Translations under genes and position numbers: made by a program
Notes under the pieces: model-generated
The model's input: the letters and a program-made list of their open reading frames with translations, nothing else
Databases searched by the model: none
Told to the model about the DNA's origin: nothing
Part shown: piece by piece, positions 12,501 to 24,178 of the stretch
Layout: every line of letters begins with the position of its first letter
Position numbering within the stretch: position 1 is the first letter of the stretch
NCBI GenBank assembly: GCA_015499995.1
Contig: JADNRV010000003.1
Span: forward strand, 1,054,001 to 1,118,000
Source of the DNA: Flammula alnicola
Taxonomy: Eukaryota > Basidiomycota > Agaricomycetes > Agaricales > Strophariaceae
Reading direction: 5' to 3'
DNA: 64,000 nucleotides

Positions 12501-14652
12501 CAACTCCAACCAAACCCCTCGGCACGGCTGTCGACTTCTGATCTCACTTATGATGACTGCAGCAGCAGCATTCGCGGAGCTGGTTCCGACGAAACCGAGA
12601 TGATGACAAGGTCAAAGAGAAGCAATAGCATAGCCAGCTGGAACAGTCTGTCCCGAGAGGCGATTCTGTCGCTTCCCGTCTCACCCGCAATTACTCAGTC
12701 AAATCAGCTCGGTGCTAACCTGCCGAACGGTAGCACCCCCTCCGTTCAAATCTCGAATGGACATGACCAATCGGCGCCAGGTCGCCAGGTCCATGGCCGA
12801 GCATGGGAAGTTGACATGGAAAATCTGCTCAAGGTTCGTGCTTTTTGTGTTTACCATATCTAGTGTTGTTCTCTAACCACATCCCTCACAGGAGATGTAT
12901 ACTGCCATCAAACACCAACAAATCCTTCAACCGCTCAACTCGAGTGTGACACGGGCCTCCGTTTCGTCCCTCAGTCCTGGCGGTGGTGGCATGATGCGAA
13001 ATCGTAGTTTGCGTGGGCAGCCCGATCGTCTGACGACATTGAAACGAGGCAGTATTCGTGGCTTGCAATCAATTCTCAGCGTCCAGTCCGGCGCAAGCCC
13101 ATACAGCAGCAATAGTAGCATTGATGGACGTGTTAGTCCCTCTCCGAGTTTCGCAACTTCTACGAATGAGGTAAGGTCTCTTGCATTTTTTTTGGTTGAG
13201 GTACTGACCAACAATCAGGCAATGTACGGCTCAAGCTCTTCCTTCCTTAATCCTTCTCTGGGCTTCGCTTCCAACTTGTCGCATACCATCATTCGGGAAG
13301 CCCAAGAAAGTGACGACCGGAGCGTCCACAGTGAAGGGTCGACATCTACGACAATCAGTATTTCCGATGAAGAACTTGCGCTGCTCGGCGCACCGTGGGC
13401 CAAGGAGGGTATGCTGTGCCGTAAACAATATTGGGAGTCTGCAGGCAAGCGAGCGAAGGACAAAGGGTGGCTCGACGTCTTCGTTGTGATACAAAAAGGT
13501 GAACTGAAAATGTTCACATTTGGCGACCATACATCAGGCATGTCAGGTACATTTGGAGGCGGAAACTGGCTGGTATGTCATGATTTGTTATTCTCAAAAA
13601 ATCCGCTTCTAATTCGTTCTAGGCTAACGCTAATCTTGTTGGAACAATTCTTCTTGCCCATTCACTGGCGCATGCTTTGCCTCCTCCGGGTTATCACAGG
13701 AGGCCTCATTGCATGGTGCTGACTTTGGCCAACCGTGGAGTTTATTTCTTCCAGGCTGGGACGGAAGAACTGGTCAACGAATGGGTCTCAACTTGCAACT
13801 ACTGGGCAGCGAGGACGAGCAAGGAGCCACTGGCTGGTGGTGTCTCGAACATGGAATACGGTTGGAGCCGAGTTGCCGATTTGTATGGCCATGGACGATC
13901 ACAGTCGCAAGCTGAATTCCAGAGAGAACCTGACCTTCCGGATTCTGTCAGTGTTCGCAGTGGAAAAGCACGCGAAGCAAGTATGGTTGGAAAGATGGGA
14001 GTGCTACTATCCGTGGCCCATACTCTCCACGAGCGGACAAGACGTTCGTCAATGATTGGAAGGCGCCTTTGCCACCAACTGTGTCCAGTGTTCATGACGA
14101 AGAACACAGCTGGATGCTCTTCGGAAACATGTAGCTTCTCTCAAAAAGGATCTCGAGGCGCATAACGAACTCCGCGAACCCATGGCAGCATTGGTAAATG
14201 TCATTTCTAGCGTTTCGTCGTCGCGTATTGAAGGTTTGCTTTTTAGTACTCTCCTCGGACCGCCAATGCTATGAAGGCACAAAGCAACTGGGAAGAAAAA
14301 TCGCAATATCTTCTCAGGGAATTGTGAAATATGACTTGTATATTGATTCGCTGCAAACAGCTATGTCCTTGCGATTGAAGAAACGCGGAGAAAAAGGTAT
14401 TGTTCTTTTTCTGTTTTGTCGTAAATTTGCCAGCTCATATTTTCTCAAGCGCTGGAACACGCCCTCAGTCACTCGACTCCAGTCGACGACCCGACTCCTA
14501 GTTCAAAAAAATGGAAAGGACCAGAAGAACTTCCCATCTCTGAGGAAGTCGAGCCAACAACGCCAAGTGCTCGACAGCAGTTCCAGCAGAATACCCACCG
14601 ACGAGAGACAGCGGAAGTTGGTGACGGCCTTGATGACGACGACGACAATTGA
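9576..14652 (+). CDS. ARF guanine nucleotide exchange factor with SEC7 and PH domains
   Basis: SEC7 proteins load ARF GTPases with GTP on membranes. This long protein has a Ser/Pro-rich N-terminal half. The SEC7 domain runs from about 11930 to 12520 and includes GETQQVDRILEQFSRRYW, which carries the catalytic Glu finger, and SYSLLLLNTDLHVAELTARM. The PH domain is at about 13390-13830 (KEGMLCRKQYWES, GWLDVFVVIQKGELKMF, EWVSTCNYWAA), and a coiled coil and acidic tail lie before the TGA at 14650-14652. The SEC7-PH order recalls EFA6/PSD and fungal Yel1/Syt1-type GEFs. Introns include 10589-10653, 10735-10778, 12023-12074 and 12325-12378. Frame jumps near 9629, 9742, 10043, 10340, 13965, 14103 and 14320 each need one added base. 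The start is uncertain: 9576 is the first ATG of the frame that joins the rest after repair. Confidence 0.85.
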
Positions 14653-14870
14653 TTATGCTAGTACATTTCTGTTTTCATAATGATATACCAGAGTTGTTGA
14701 TGTAGGAAGGAGTTTGCTAGTACACACGTACTTCAGTTATTTACCTGCTTTATTAAGTCTTTTCGTTTCTTTCTTTTCTTCTTTTCTTTTGGGCAATGTG
14801 TATATTTTCGTTCTTAGTGGTGTCATGACAGAATATGAAATATTGGATGCTCGGAGAGCTACTCATATGT

Positions 14871-16671
14871 TCAACAGGGACCATACTTGGCCGCAGCAAC
14901 GTGGGCAGCTAATCCACTAGCACTAGTCTTTGGAGTGAAGACCGAACCGCCCTGGAAAGTGGTATGTTATTTAGGATCGAAACAAGGCAAGAAAACAAGT
15001 GATTTACCTGGTTCGGGGCATACCAGACAGACCCAACGTCGTTATCAGCGTCCGTCCCGAAGTGAAATGCGGCAGACGTCTGCGATCCGAGGAAGGGCGT
15101 GTATTTAGCAACTCGTGCTGAGCCGGCCATGTCAAGGTAATATTGCAAATGCTTGGTCCATATTCCCTAGTGTTCGTTGTTAATTTGAGAAGCCAATTAA
15201 CTGCATCCAGCCAAACCTTAAAAATTTGCTAGAAGTGATTATGTTATGAACAAAGTGGCATTTTGTAATCGAAGCAGTAATTACCTGGTCCTGGTTGCAA
15301 ACCGGGCCTCCTGCAAGTGCATCATCGCAGGATTCCTTGAGAATGCTGGTGCCGGCCGTGAGAAGCGCGATGGTGGCATCCAAAGTAATCTCGGCTTGGT
15401 CGAGCAAGGTGGTATTTCCCGTAGCGACCGATAACGCGGCAAGGCCAGAGGCTATGACGCCCTATAATTATAGGTGGTGTTAGTCATAAAGCATCGTTCA
15501 CGAAGTGTAATCGTCTCCACCTGGTTGTAAGTCCAGGTTGTCTGATCATGGCACGTCGAGGATTAGCATGGATTTTCGCAAGGACTCAAAATTGGATATA
15601 CCTGTCCGTTATTTGCGCATGTACTACTATCCAATCCATCGTTGAAGAGTCCTTGCGAATTCCTCATTCCAGAGCTAAAGACTTCCAAGGAGGTCAGTGC
15701 GCTACCAGCAGAAGAAGAATGGACAATCCAACGCACTCCAAGCCCAGACCTACAACGACTGATTAGGTAGACAAGGCCTTCGCTAGACAAACAACTCACC
15801 TTGTTGGCATTCGCAAGATATGTCGGGTTGCCATTTCTGAGATACCCGTCCGCAGATAGGAGCAAAAACAGCTCGTTGGTGATTGCATTTTTATATGTAT
15901 GTGCGGTAGACCACCAGACTTTAAACATTCGGCATGATGAGACTTGTCTTTATACGAGAGCGGCGGAAAAGGATTAACTTACCACCTCCGCCACAAGTAC
16001 CGTCCCATTGTGCAGATATGATATCGTATATCTGACTGGCAGCGCTCTTTGGGAAATTAAATATCAGATATGCATGTCCATGGGATTCAGCCAATGAACC
16101 TACCAAATATGCTGAATTGTCTAAACCACGACTGCCTTTGTAGTCTGCCATCTTCCATAAGGAAAGAACAATCCACTAAAATCCGAATTAACATAAACGC
16201 CGACCACCAGTGTTCAAAGTCGAGAAGGCATACTCCTGCATCGTCATTACTTCCAGCGAGAATGCTTTGCCAGTTCGTGTTTGGGTTGAGAGCAGATTGC
16301 CCGATGAATGAAGTATCAGCGACGGACGAAAACTCGTCAGTGCCTCTAGCCAACATGAGGTTGTGAAGGTCTTCAAGAGTATTCTATGATGATGATCATC
16401 AGAGGTTAAACTATGAACACAGTGGCAGATGACTCTTACTGCATCAGTCCAAAGAGATCCGCCAGTATACTGGCCGTTGGAAGGGTTAAAATAATGACTT
16501 TGAAGGCGGTTCGCGACGGTCTAGAGTGATTTCTCAGTTCAACAGAAGGTAACCATCTGATGAGTGATTCCAGACCTGGGCAATATCCAGAGTTGCTTGG
16601 CATTGAGCAGCGTTGGCAGTCGACAAAGTAGCCAGGCAAAAAGCAACGGCGAAAGTTTTCCAAGAGGCCAT
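14871..16671 (-). CDS. Glycoside hydrolase family 76 protein (alpha-1,6-mannanase-like)
   Basis: GH76 enzymes act on alpha-1,6-mannan; fungal Dcw1/Dfg5 relatives join mannoproteins to the cell wall. The start at 16671 gives a signal peptide (MASWKTFAVAFCLATLSTANA). Recognisable blocks are NPSNGQYTGGSLWTDA, AGSNDDAGWIVLSLWKMADY, QWDGTCGGGVWWS, YKNAITNELFLLLSA, GLFNDGLD, TTWTYNQGVIASGLAAL and KGIWTKHLQYYLD. The NDDAG and NDGLD Asp-rich blocks and the WTYNQG block are typical of the family. My model has 13 exons: 16576-16671, 16440-16520, 16234-16383, 16104-16175, 15983-16046, 15800-15918, 15737-15749, 15602-15681, 15521-15541, 15285-15461, 15217-15228, 15008-15166 and 14871-14951. Three of them are only 13, 21 and 12 nt. 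No frame break is needed. No GPI-type hydrophobic tail is seen, so it is probably secreted. Confidence 0.9.
15217..15228 (-). other. 12 nt micro-exon in the GH76 gene
   Basis: The exon encodes Q-I-F-K. It lies between a CTTCTAG acceptor and a GTTTGG donor, and joins CNQDQ to GIWTKHLQYYLD in phase 0. Skipping it would stay in frame but delete four residues. Confidence 0.7.
15737..15749 (-). other. 13 nt micro-exon in the GH76 gene
   Basis: The exon encodes V-W-A-W plus the first base of the next codon. It has an AG acceptor before it and a GTGCG donor after it on the minus strand. It joins ANANK to IFSSGMRNSQGLFNDGL in frame. Confidence 0.65.
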
Positions 16672-17129
16672 TGCAGAGGAGATCACTAGAAGAAGGGGTC
16701 TTGGGGTGCCCAGTGTTCGAATTCTTGCGCAATTTATACATCGACAAAGATCAAGAACACATGAAGCAATGACCATGGTCACTTCGAAACCAACGGCGAA
16801 CATGATGGCTAGAGCCAGGATAATTATATAGACCAATGGAGTGAGAAAGATGCAGCAAAAAGGCGAGCACATGAGAGAGGCATCACGCAGGGCGCGCATG
16901 TATCATATGTGCAAGGAAGAACTTGTTTTTTTGCCGCCGGGCCCGGGCGTCAAGATGCCATGATCGTGCTGATCCAAATTAGGTTCGAATAGTAGAATCA
17001 CGTGGGTGTCCCCAATTGGAGTCTCCTGCGTTCGCGTCAAAGAGTTGGCATCCTTGGCAGGCATTCTTGGAAAGCACTTGGACAGCTCTCTCTGTAACCA
17101 CCATTTCACGCCGCTGTGGCTCTTCATAT
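16672..17129. promoter_or_regulatory. Shared upstream region of GH76 (-) and acyltransferase (+) genes
   Basis: This 458 bp gap lies between two divergent starts. It holds a TCACGTGG E-box-like site at about 16997-17004 and a GC-rich palindromic stretch (GGGCCCGGG) near 16940. No gene is seen in it. Confidence 0.35.
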
Positions 17130-19454
17130 ATGGCGCAGTCAAACGACTTCAAGCCATTCACCGTCTCATTCGTTTCATTTCTAGCCTCGCAGTCGACTCA
17201 TTCTTCACCGAGGTTCGAGTTATAGGAGGCGAGAACGTACCAAAGGATGGGCCCATTATAGTGTGCGCCGTGTTTTCTCTGTCAATGTATTCACCCAGTG
17301 CGCCGTATTCACGTCAGGCCTCAGGACTGCTACCCATCACAACATGATGCTCGACCCCGTCATTCTTTGTGCGTTTACATATCTCGTGTATGACTCAAGG
17401 CCTCATGTTTGTCGTTAGCTGTTGGATTTCCTTACCGTCGAATGCTCAATTATTGGAGCAAAGGTGAGTGCTTGCTCATTTTTACAAAAAGAGATTCAAG
17501 CCAATGAATGTCCTTAGCAAGCTTATTTGCTCACCCCGTAATGCGCTGGATTCTCTTCTCTTCGGGCAATATCCCCGTCGACCGTAAATCCAAGGACAGA
17601 CAGGTCCTGTTCAAAGGCACTATTGAGGCCTTGTGCAAGGGCGAAGCCGTCGCCTTGTTTCCTGAAGGAACCAGCTATACCGAACCCAGAATCATGCAAG
17701 TGAAAGATGGAGCCGCCTGGGCAGCTATGGAGTACACTAAATGGGCTAAGGAGAACCCAGGCAAGACCATTTATCAAGACGTCAAGATTATTCCTGTGTC
17801 AATCGTGTACACGAATAAATCGAAGTACAGGAGCAGTGTACGTCATTTATTTGTGGGATGAGAATACCTCCTCACTTGATTATATTTATTGCAGGTTATT
17901 ATGGAGTGAGTCAACTTGACCATCTCGCCTATGAATCATCCACCTTACTGCAACACCTAGATTTGGGCAACCGATTTCTCTTGACCCGTACAAGGAACAA
18001 TTCTTCTCTGATGCAGAGGGAGCTCCTCGAGCTGCCGTCAAACGCGTGACGCGCAGGATTGAAACAGAGTTGGTGGAAACAAGCATCAATGCTCCAGATT
18101 GGCGAGTCTTCCTCTACTCGCTTGGTCCATTCTTTCCTGATTCTTTTTTCTACATATTTGTAGGGATACCCTTTACGCCGCAAGAATGGCTCGAGATCTC
18201 CTATGGGAGAAAGAGAGATCCATCAACCTGGAGGACTTCGTAGCCGTCTCACAGACGTAAGTTTTCTGGCGTTCGTGCTGTCTTGCGTGACCTAACGCTG
18301 GGTTTCACTTGATAGCCTTGTCGATCTCTTTTCTAACTCGGATATTACTCCGAACTTTAAGACGGTTAAGAGAAATCTGCTTGGTTACTATTCTCTCCTA
18401 CAATCATCCCATCTCTCGAACTCTGTTTTATCATCTCTACCCTACCACGCACCTTGGATCCGAATACTCCTGCAACTGTTCCTGGTCGTCTTTATACCGT
18501 TATGATTCTCATTCGCGACACCATCGCTGCCCTATTCAGCTGCCGTTTTTCTTTATCCCTCTCATTGTTCACATTCCTGTCTACATAATGGGACGCATTG
18601 GTGCCAGGCTTGTCGAGAACGAAGAAGAAACTCAAGCCCAAAACAAGGTTGCTTTCGGTCTGCTATCCTTGTTATTGATCTATCCTGCAACTTTCTTCTT
18701 CCTCTGGGCGCTATTCCGTTACACACCCACCGGAGCACTCTTGGCCGCCTTTCTGGTCTACCTCTTTGCCGTTTATCATATTAGGATGATTGATGGTAAG
18801 CCTATAAAATATCTGTGAGAGTCTTTTGTTTATTCTCGTTCCTCTATCTTGCAGGCAATTACGAACGGTTTGTGAAATATTTACATCACGTGTAATTCAT
18901 TTTCGCTGACTTTTTTCTTCAAGTGCGAGGCGTTTCATTGCTGCCTGGCGTGTGCTTGTTGGTGTATGGACCCCAAAACACTGGGATCTGTCCGCATCGG
19001 CTGTTTCCCAATATATGAAGCCTAAAACACCACCAGTCAGTGCGTGGATTGACCGACCTACGACTCCGAAGACGCCACCTGCAGAGCCCGAGGAGAAAGC
19101 ACCACAGAGCCTAACTGACTTCAACCTCCAAGAAGAGCCGCCGGTGAAAGCTCGATCGGCTCGCAGGCCTCCTTCTCGTCGACTTGTACGTCATGTATTG
19201 AGGTCGCGTGTGGAAGCTGTGAATGCGCTGGCTGGTTTCTTTGACCATCTGACTCGTAATGGGACGAATAAGAAGGTGAAAGCAAGTCCACGCTGGCGAG
19301 AATGTATGGTGGACAGGTTACTACTTCTTCCAGCAGTGGCGCCGATGATTCGCTTCCCGAAGGCGAACAGGAAGGGTGGCGGTATGCTGCCGAGGTGGTC
19401 ACGTTTTTAAGGAACGGGGTGCAAAGATTCCAACGCTTGGCCAGGGACCTTTGA
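17130..19454 (+). CDS. Glycerol-3-phosphate/lysophospholipid acyltransferase (PlsC family)
   Basis: The enzyme probably adds acyl chains to glycerol-3-phosphate or lysolipids in the ER. Family motifs in order are ATHHNMMLDP (H-x4-D catalytic motif), GNIPVDRKSKDRQ, ALFPEGTSYTEPR (FPEGT) and VKIIPVSIVY. Two or more hydrophobic segments follow (about 18540-18800), then a basic C-terminal tail. Exons include 17325-17368, 17419-17463, 17518-17837, 17895-17905 (11 nt) and 17961-18101; the intron at 18102-18163 is GC-AG. The start is not certain: the ATG at 17130 reaches the conserved frame only if one base is added near 17133. Three or more added bases are also needed near 18441, 18536 and 19301 to keep the family reading to the TGA at 19452-19454. 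Whether it uses GPAT or LPAAT substrates cannot be told. Confidence 0.88.
17895..17905 (+). other. 11 nt micro-exon in the acyltransferase gene
   Basis: GTTATTATGGA lies between TTGCAG and GTGAGT. It encodes V-I-M and two bases of the Glu codon, giving SSVIMEFGQPI, the expected family block. Skipping it would shift the frame. Confidence 0.8.
18102..18163 (+). other. GC-AG intron in the acyltransferase gene
   Basis: The donor is GCGAGT and the acceptor TTGTAG. Removing 62 nt gives NAPDWDTLYAARMARDLLW, as expected for the family. No GT donor nearby keeps this frame. Confidence 0.75.
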
Positions 19455-19837
19455 CGGACGAATGGGCAGCCCCTAGCAGTGAGGGAGAAGGTTACACGAC
19501 AGGGAAGAACAAGAGGAGCCAATATGGGTCCCTCGAAACGCTGATTGATTCTACAACTATGCTTTGTCGTCTTTTGGGTACACGTCTATAGGTTATTATT
19601 CGATAGTTGCTGAATATATGTTTATGTTCTCGCGAAAATCGCTGGGGAGTGAGTGATACACGCCAATGCAACGTGGATTCTGATTTCATTGATTAGATTA
19701 TCGTGAGAGGCGCACTGAGAGCGCAAGTATTCGAATATGGAAAGGACTGAAAACGTTGTGCATCCACTTTGCTGTCAGGGTTGTCCGTCCCACTCAACAA
19801 TGCCCCTCTTCCCTTTTCTCTCATCATAACCAGATCC
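19455..19837 (+). other. Gap between acyltransferase and Zn2Cys6 factor genes
   Basis: Tandem genes on the same strand flank this 383 bp. It should hold the 3' end of the first transcript and the promoter of the second. No gene is seen. Confidence 0.4.
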
Positions 19838-21332
19838 ATGTCTTCATACTATCCTCCGCAACAACAACAACAACCCCTCTCCGACTTTGAAAAGACCGTC
19901 CGCGACCAGGACGACCTCTTCTTCACTTTTTTCCCTCAAGCAAAATATGAGTTCCAGGCGGAAACGCCGTCTGAGTCATACGATGCCAACAGCTTTTTTG
20001 GAGGCGCCTCATTTGCATATGACAACGGCTTTCAGCTCAACCTGGACGCTGGAGTTGGCGTGCGAGCGATCGCGGCTATCTCGCGGTGGGAGGAGGAGAG
20101 TCTTCAACCCTTTCCCCTCACCATGTAGTCAGTCCGTATATACCCCACCCAGCAATTTGTTACATTACGATTACGATGTTCTGTCCCCCGTTCAACCATC
20201 AAGTTCAAGCTTTATACCCGACAACCACATCGTACCTATGACAAGTCAACCAAATGCCAGCAGCCGCCAGTATTCTACCCCAGTAAGCTCCGACCCAACT
20301 TGTCTACATCCTGAAGCCATTTCATCTCACGTTCATGTTGTAGGCTGGTCTTACATCTTATCCCGAACCTCATAACTCGACTATCCCCCCCATCCAAACC
20401 CCACCCCTCCAACATGCATACTATATTCCAGGACAGCAGATCCCTCACGGGCAACCAGAGGCTCATCGTGGAACTCACCATTGTCACCCACATACCCAGG
20501 ATGCACACCTGGACCTGCATCGAATTCGTTCATCCCCGAGCTCTCAGAATCTGGTCCAGTCTCCCGTGGACGTATACTCTCCCATGGCCTTTTTTTCCCT
20601 CCTCCAGATACACCATCAGATCTCGCAAGTTCTCCCGGGAGTGAAATCGACGAGTTCCCAGAGAGTATTGCTGCTCGCGTTGCCGGACCAAGCCATGAAA
20701 CCCATCACCCATTGCATCGTCCCGCAAACATGCCATCTCAGCATCAATTACAAGGTACCGAGCCCCATTCTCTACCCTCGGACAGTGACCCGAATAGGCC
20801 TCTCCCTCGCGCCCAGGTCGCCCCCGTCAGCATGACTACAACCACCGACACGCTCGCTCGCTATCCCATCTTCCCTCGCATTCAGACAAAGTTACTATCC
20901 GTGGGATGTCATGGGTAGATCCCCATTCCAGCACGATAAGCTCTTCCTCGCGGCCTTCAATGCGACTGAGCCCACTTCCTAGCAAACGCCAACTCGAGAA
21001 GAAGCCACCCCTGGCGTGTTTATTCTGTCGCGGCCGCAAAATTGCTTGTGGTCCGCCTTTGCCCGGCAGCACAGATAAAACCTGCAAGTGAGTATCTCAT
21101 TGCATCTATCCATTGTGAAAATTTTGGTCATTAATATTTTTTTGTGAATTTTGTCAGTCAATGCCAAAGACGCTCGCTTCATTGCGAATATCCATCGGAA
21201 AGTCGACGAGGCATGAGGAAGAAGAAAGTCTCCGACCCTTCTGACAGCGTCGATAAAGAGCCGGGCGCAAGTCTTCCGGTCTCGGACAGTGCGGCGGCCA
21301 GTAATCCGACTGTTTCTACTCCGCCTGTATGA
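19838..21332 (+). CDS. Zn2Cys6 (fungal-type) transcription factor, C-terminal zinc cluster
   Basis: The start MSSYYPPQQQQQPLSDFEK is followed by a long Pro/Ser/His-rich segment. A zinc cluster lies near the C-terminus at about 21020-21190: KKPPLACLFCRGRKIACG, then after an intron (21088-21157) NQCQRRSLHCEYP. The six Cys are spaced C-x2-C-x6-C-x11-C-x2-C-x6-C, and the basic run RRGMRKKK follows. A zinc cluster at the C-terminal end is less common than an N-terminal one; I know this arrangement from other agarics. No middle-homology domain is present. Frame changes near 20056, 20143, 20590 and 20885 each fit one missing base. The small intron after STP begins at about 20282. Target genes are unknown. 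Confidence 0.83.
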
Positions 21333-21829
21333 TTCTGCCTCAATGCCGCCTGACTATGGATTTCGTCTCTTCCAACCTTCCTCCCTATCCTTCTATCTAC
21401 ATAATTCTAACCAATCCTAACCCCGCCGTTGTTGATATGTCTTTTGCCTGGGTCCCTTATTATTCAGAAGAGGATTTGTTGTCAACGTCCTTGGTGTTCT
21501 TGTTGTGAATAATCTCTGGGATAATACAGTACATTTAGTTTGTCGCTTTGTAGTTGCTTTGTAGTTGCTCTCAGTGATCTGGGTTGTTCTAGGTCACTTG
21601 TATATAGTGTATTCTTGTTATCACACCTTTAAAATTGCATGAAACATACAGTAGATTGAATTGAATTGAATTGAAATCGTCGTATACACAACCAAAAGAC
21701 AGCGAGACCAGAAATACATGAAACGAGGTATGCGACAATGGAAAGGGCATTATTTAGAAAGCATCTAGATACGAGAGGATGATAGTTACAAATACAGATC
21801 CCATAACTTGATGTCGAAAGATTATTAGT
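21333..21829. other. Convergent 3' region with two short tandem repeats
   Basis: Two genes end toward each other here. The stretch is AT-rich and holds an 11 bp direct repeat (GCTTTGTAGTT twice, 21545-21566) and a (TTGAA)4 microsatellite (21656-21675). No gene is seen. Confidence 0.6.
21656..21675 (+). repeat. (TTGAA)4 microsatellite
   Basis: Four perfect copies of the pentamer lie in the convergent 3' region. Confidence 0.9.
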
Positions 21830-24178
21830 TTAATCCCTGCGAGCGACCTTGCTTCGACGGGCTGAGCGACGAGGCCGACCACCAGAATTTTCATCGGGTA
21901 CATCTCCGGCCTTCGTCTTGCCTGCAGCACGATCGGACGTTCCAACGGCGGGAGGGGCGTTCATATCGGCGTCGTCAAGAACTTCTTCCTGAAGAGGCGT
22001 CAGCTCTGCATGAACACGCTTGTTCGGACCTTTGGCATTAGCACCTGAATGGCTGTCGATGGCATTCGCGTAAGCAACCATCTCCCACGAAGGTTCAGGC
22101 AACTTCTCGCCCTCTTCCCCAACTTTGCGGCGTTGAAGACGGTGACCAGGCCCAGCACCAAAAATATCAGCAGTTGGCAAGCCATTCGAGTTGCCGATAT
22201 CTTCAGGAGTGGCGGGTTTGACCACCGGTTCGTCAGGGAGCATTGCCGCGTCATTGGATTCATCGGGCGCATCAGAAAACCCGTGGAAAGGGATATGTTC
22301 GCGGAGCCAAGGATGGTGGAGTGCATTTGTAAGCGACATACGACGACGAGGGTGTTCTTCGAGAAGTAGACGTATAAAGTCAATTGCTACATGGAATAAG
22401 TCAGCACATATCATGGGAAGAAGGATGGGATAAAGGTACCTTCAGGACTAAGAGGCCGAGCAGTTAAAGAAGGCCAGTCTACTCGACGAGTGAGGATGCG
22501 AGTCCGAACATCCGAATTCTCGTCCTCGATGAACGGGCCCTGGTTCGTCAGCCTAAAATAGAACATAAAGATCAGAGTTCTAGTAGATCCTACGAATAAA
22601 CTCACATAGAAAATACTATGACACCGACGCTCCAGCTATCGACAAGATTGTCGTATCCATCGGGAGGCTCTCGAATAACTTCAGGAGCCAGATAACTCGG
22701 GGTACCACACATTGTCTGCAAGGACGTAGGGTACCATGAGTAACTTGCGTTTGATAAGATACAAATAATTGCGTGCTTACTTTGAGCATTGTGAGACTGT
22801 CAACCACCTTTGCAAGCCCAAAATCAGCAACCTTGATCAAGGGCGGGTTGTCCAAGGTGAGAAGAACGTTCTGAAAGTATATTAAGTATCGACAAATCAA
22901 GTAGAGTCAAAAAGCGAACCTCTGGCTTCATATCACGATGTGTTATTCCTTTAGAATGAATGTACTAAACAATTATCAGTGAATGTTCAAAAATTATTGG
23001 CAACAGAAGCAATCTCACTGCTAGGGCGTCGCAAATTTGATAAGTGATGTCCTTTCCGTGGAGTTCATCTGTGTCATAGAACGAGGTTAGATATGCCAAA
23101 CTGAAGAGTGAACGTAAACTCACCGAGACCGGTTTCACTTTTGAGAATGTATTCGAGCAAATCTCCTCCTTCTACGAGCTCGAGGACCAGGTCTGTTAAT
23201 TATGTTAGCATTCGATAGCACACCGAATAATAAATAATCAAAGACTTACTGATACTACTGTCTTCTTGAAAGAAGACTTCCACAAGCTTGCAGATATTAC
23301 GATGTTCAAGCTTCTCCATGATGCTGATTTCGCGGGCGAAGGTAGCACTTCTTGATGCCCCGTTCTGTCGAACGGTCTTGGCAGCGTTGATCATCTTCAC
23401 CGCGTACCATATCCCACTCTGCTTGTGAATCGCTCTCTTGACAGAAGCAAAAGACCCTTTGCCTAACTCGATGCCAATGTCGTAAGAGGCGTAGAGGCCA
23501 CTGGAGGGTGGGCCCGAGGCAGTATGGCGATATACAAAGCCTGCGTTTATCCAGATCAGAACGCGACGTATATTAATCAAGCTGGATGAGATACACACGA
23601 TAATCTTCCAGACCACCATTCTGGGGTTGAGGTGCCGAGGTACCGAAAGCAATCTCGTTTCCGTCGTTCAGAATACGCGTTAGGCCTTTCCCGACCTTTT
23701 CGCCATTTATCTGATTTGACGTAAGTTGACATTATAAGAACAAGAAGCGCTGAAAACGAGCTCACGAAGGTTCCATTGCTGGACAGATCTTGGACAATGA
23801 TGTTGCATTTCGCCTGATCCTTTCCGTCCCAAGTAATGACACAGTGTTGATTGCCTGGTTAGGACGTGAGCGTTATGGAACATGTACCATCAATGAAGGT
23901 ACCCGGTACTCACTAACTTTGAAACCAGGAAGCACAACCTGGTTTATTTCTGTGTTCCGCCCGATAGTGTAGCGCGGATGTATCCTCCAAAAGTCGATGC
24001 GAGTCAAAGCAGGGCTACAAGGCTGTAAATAGCCCCAGAGATGACTGTCCACAGAGATCGCGGGCGGCTGGGAGGCTTGTTGGGTGGATTGGGTCTGGGT
24101 TGTTTGCTCCGACTCCTGAGAGTCTTCGAACGCGTCTGCGTCGTATTCCATTCCGTAGTTGATAGAATCTGAGTCCAT
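21830..24178 (-). CDS. cds1: FHA-domain checkpoint protein kinase (Cds1/Rad53/Chk2 family)
   Basis: This family relays DNA damage and replication stress signals in the nucleus. The start at 24178 opens an acidic, Gln/Thr-rich N-terminus with SQ/TQ pairs ([16 protein letters not shown]), which are typical ATM/ATR targets. The FHA domain follows ([25 protein letters not shown]), then a CAMK-type kinase: the GxGxFxxV-like loop [14 protein letters not shown], the YAVKMI lysine, [12 protein letters not shown] (catalytic loop), VADFGLAK (DFG), [13 protein letters not shown] (activation segment) and [11 protein letters not shown]. The tail is basic ([15 protein letters not shown]) and could be a nuclear signal. 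One FHA domain before the kinase fits Cds1/Chk2 better than two-FHA Rad53; Dun1 is the main alternative. The frame is clean over about ten exons. Confidence 0.88.

Noticed and set aside
19121..19522. 133-codon minus-strand frame
   Set aside because: It lies antisense to the acyltransferase C-terminus, whose reading is better supported.
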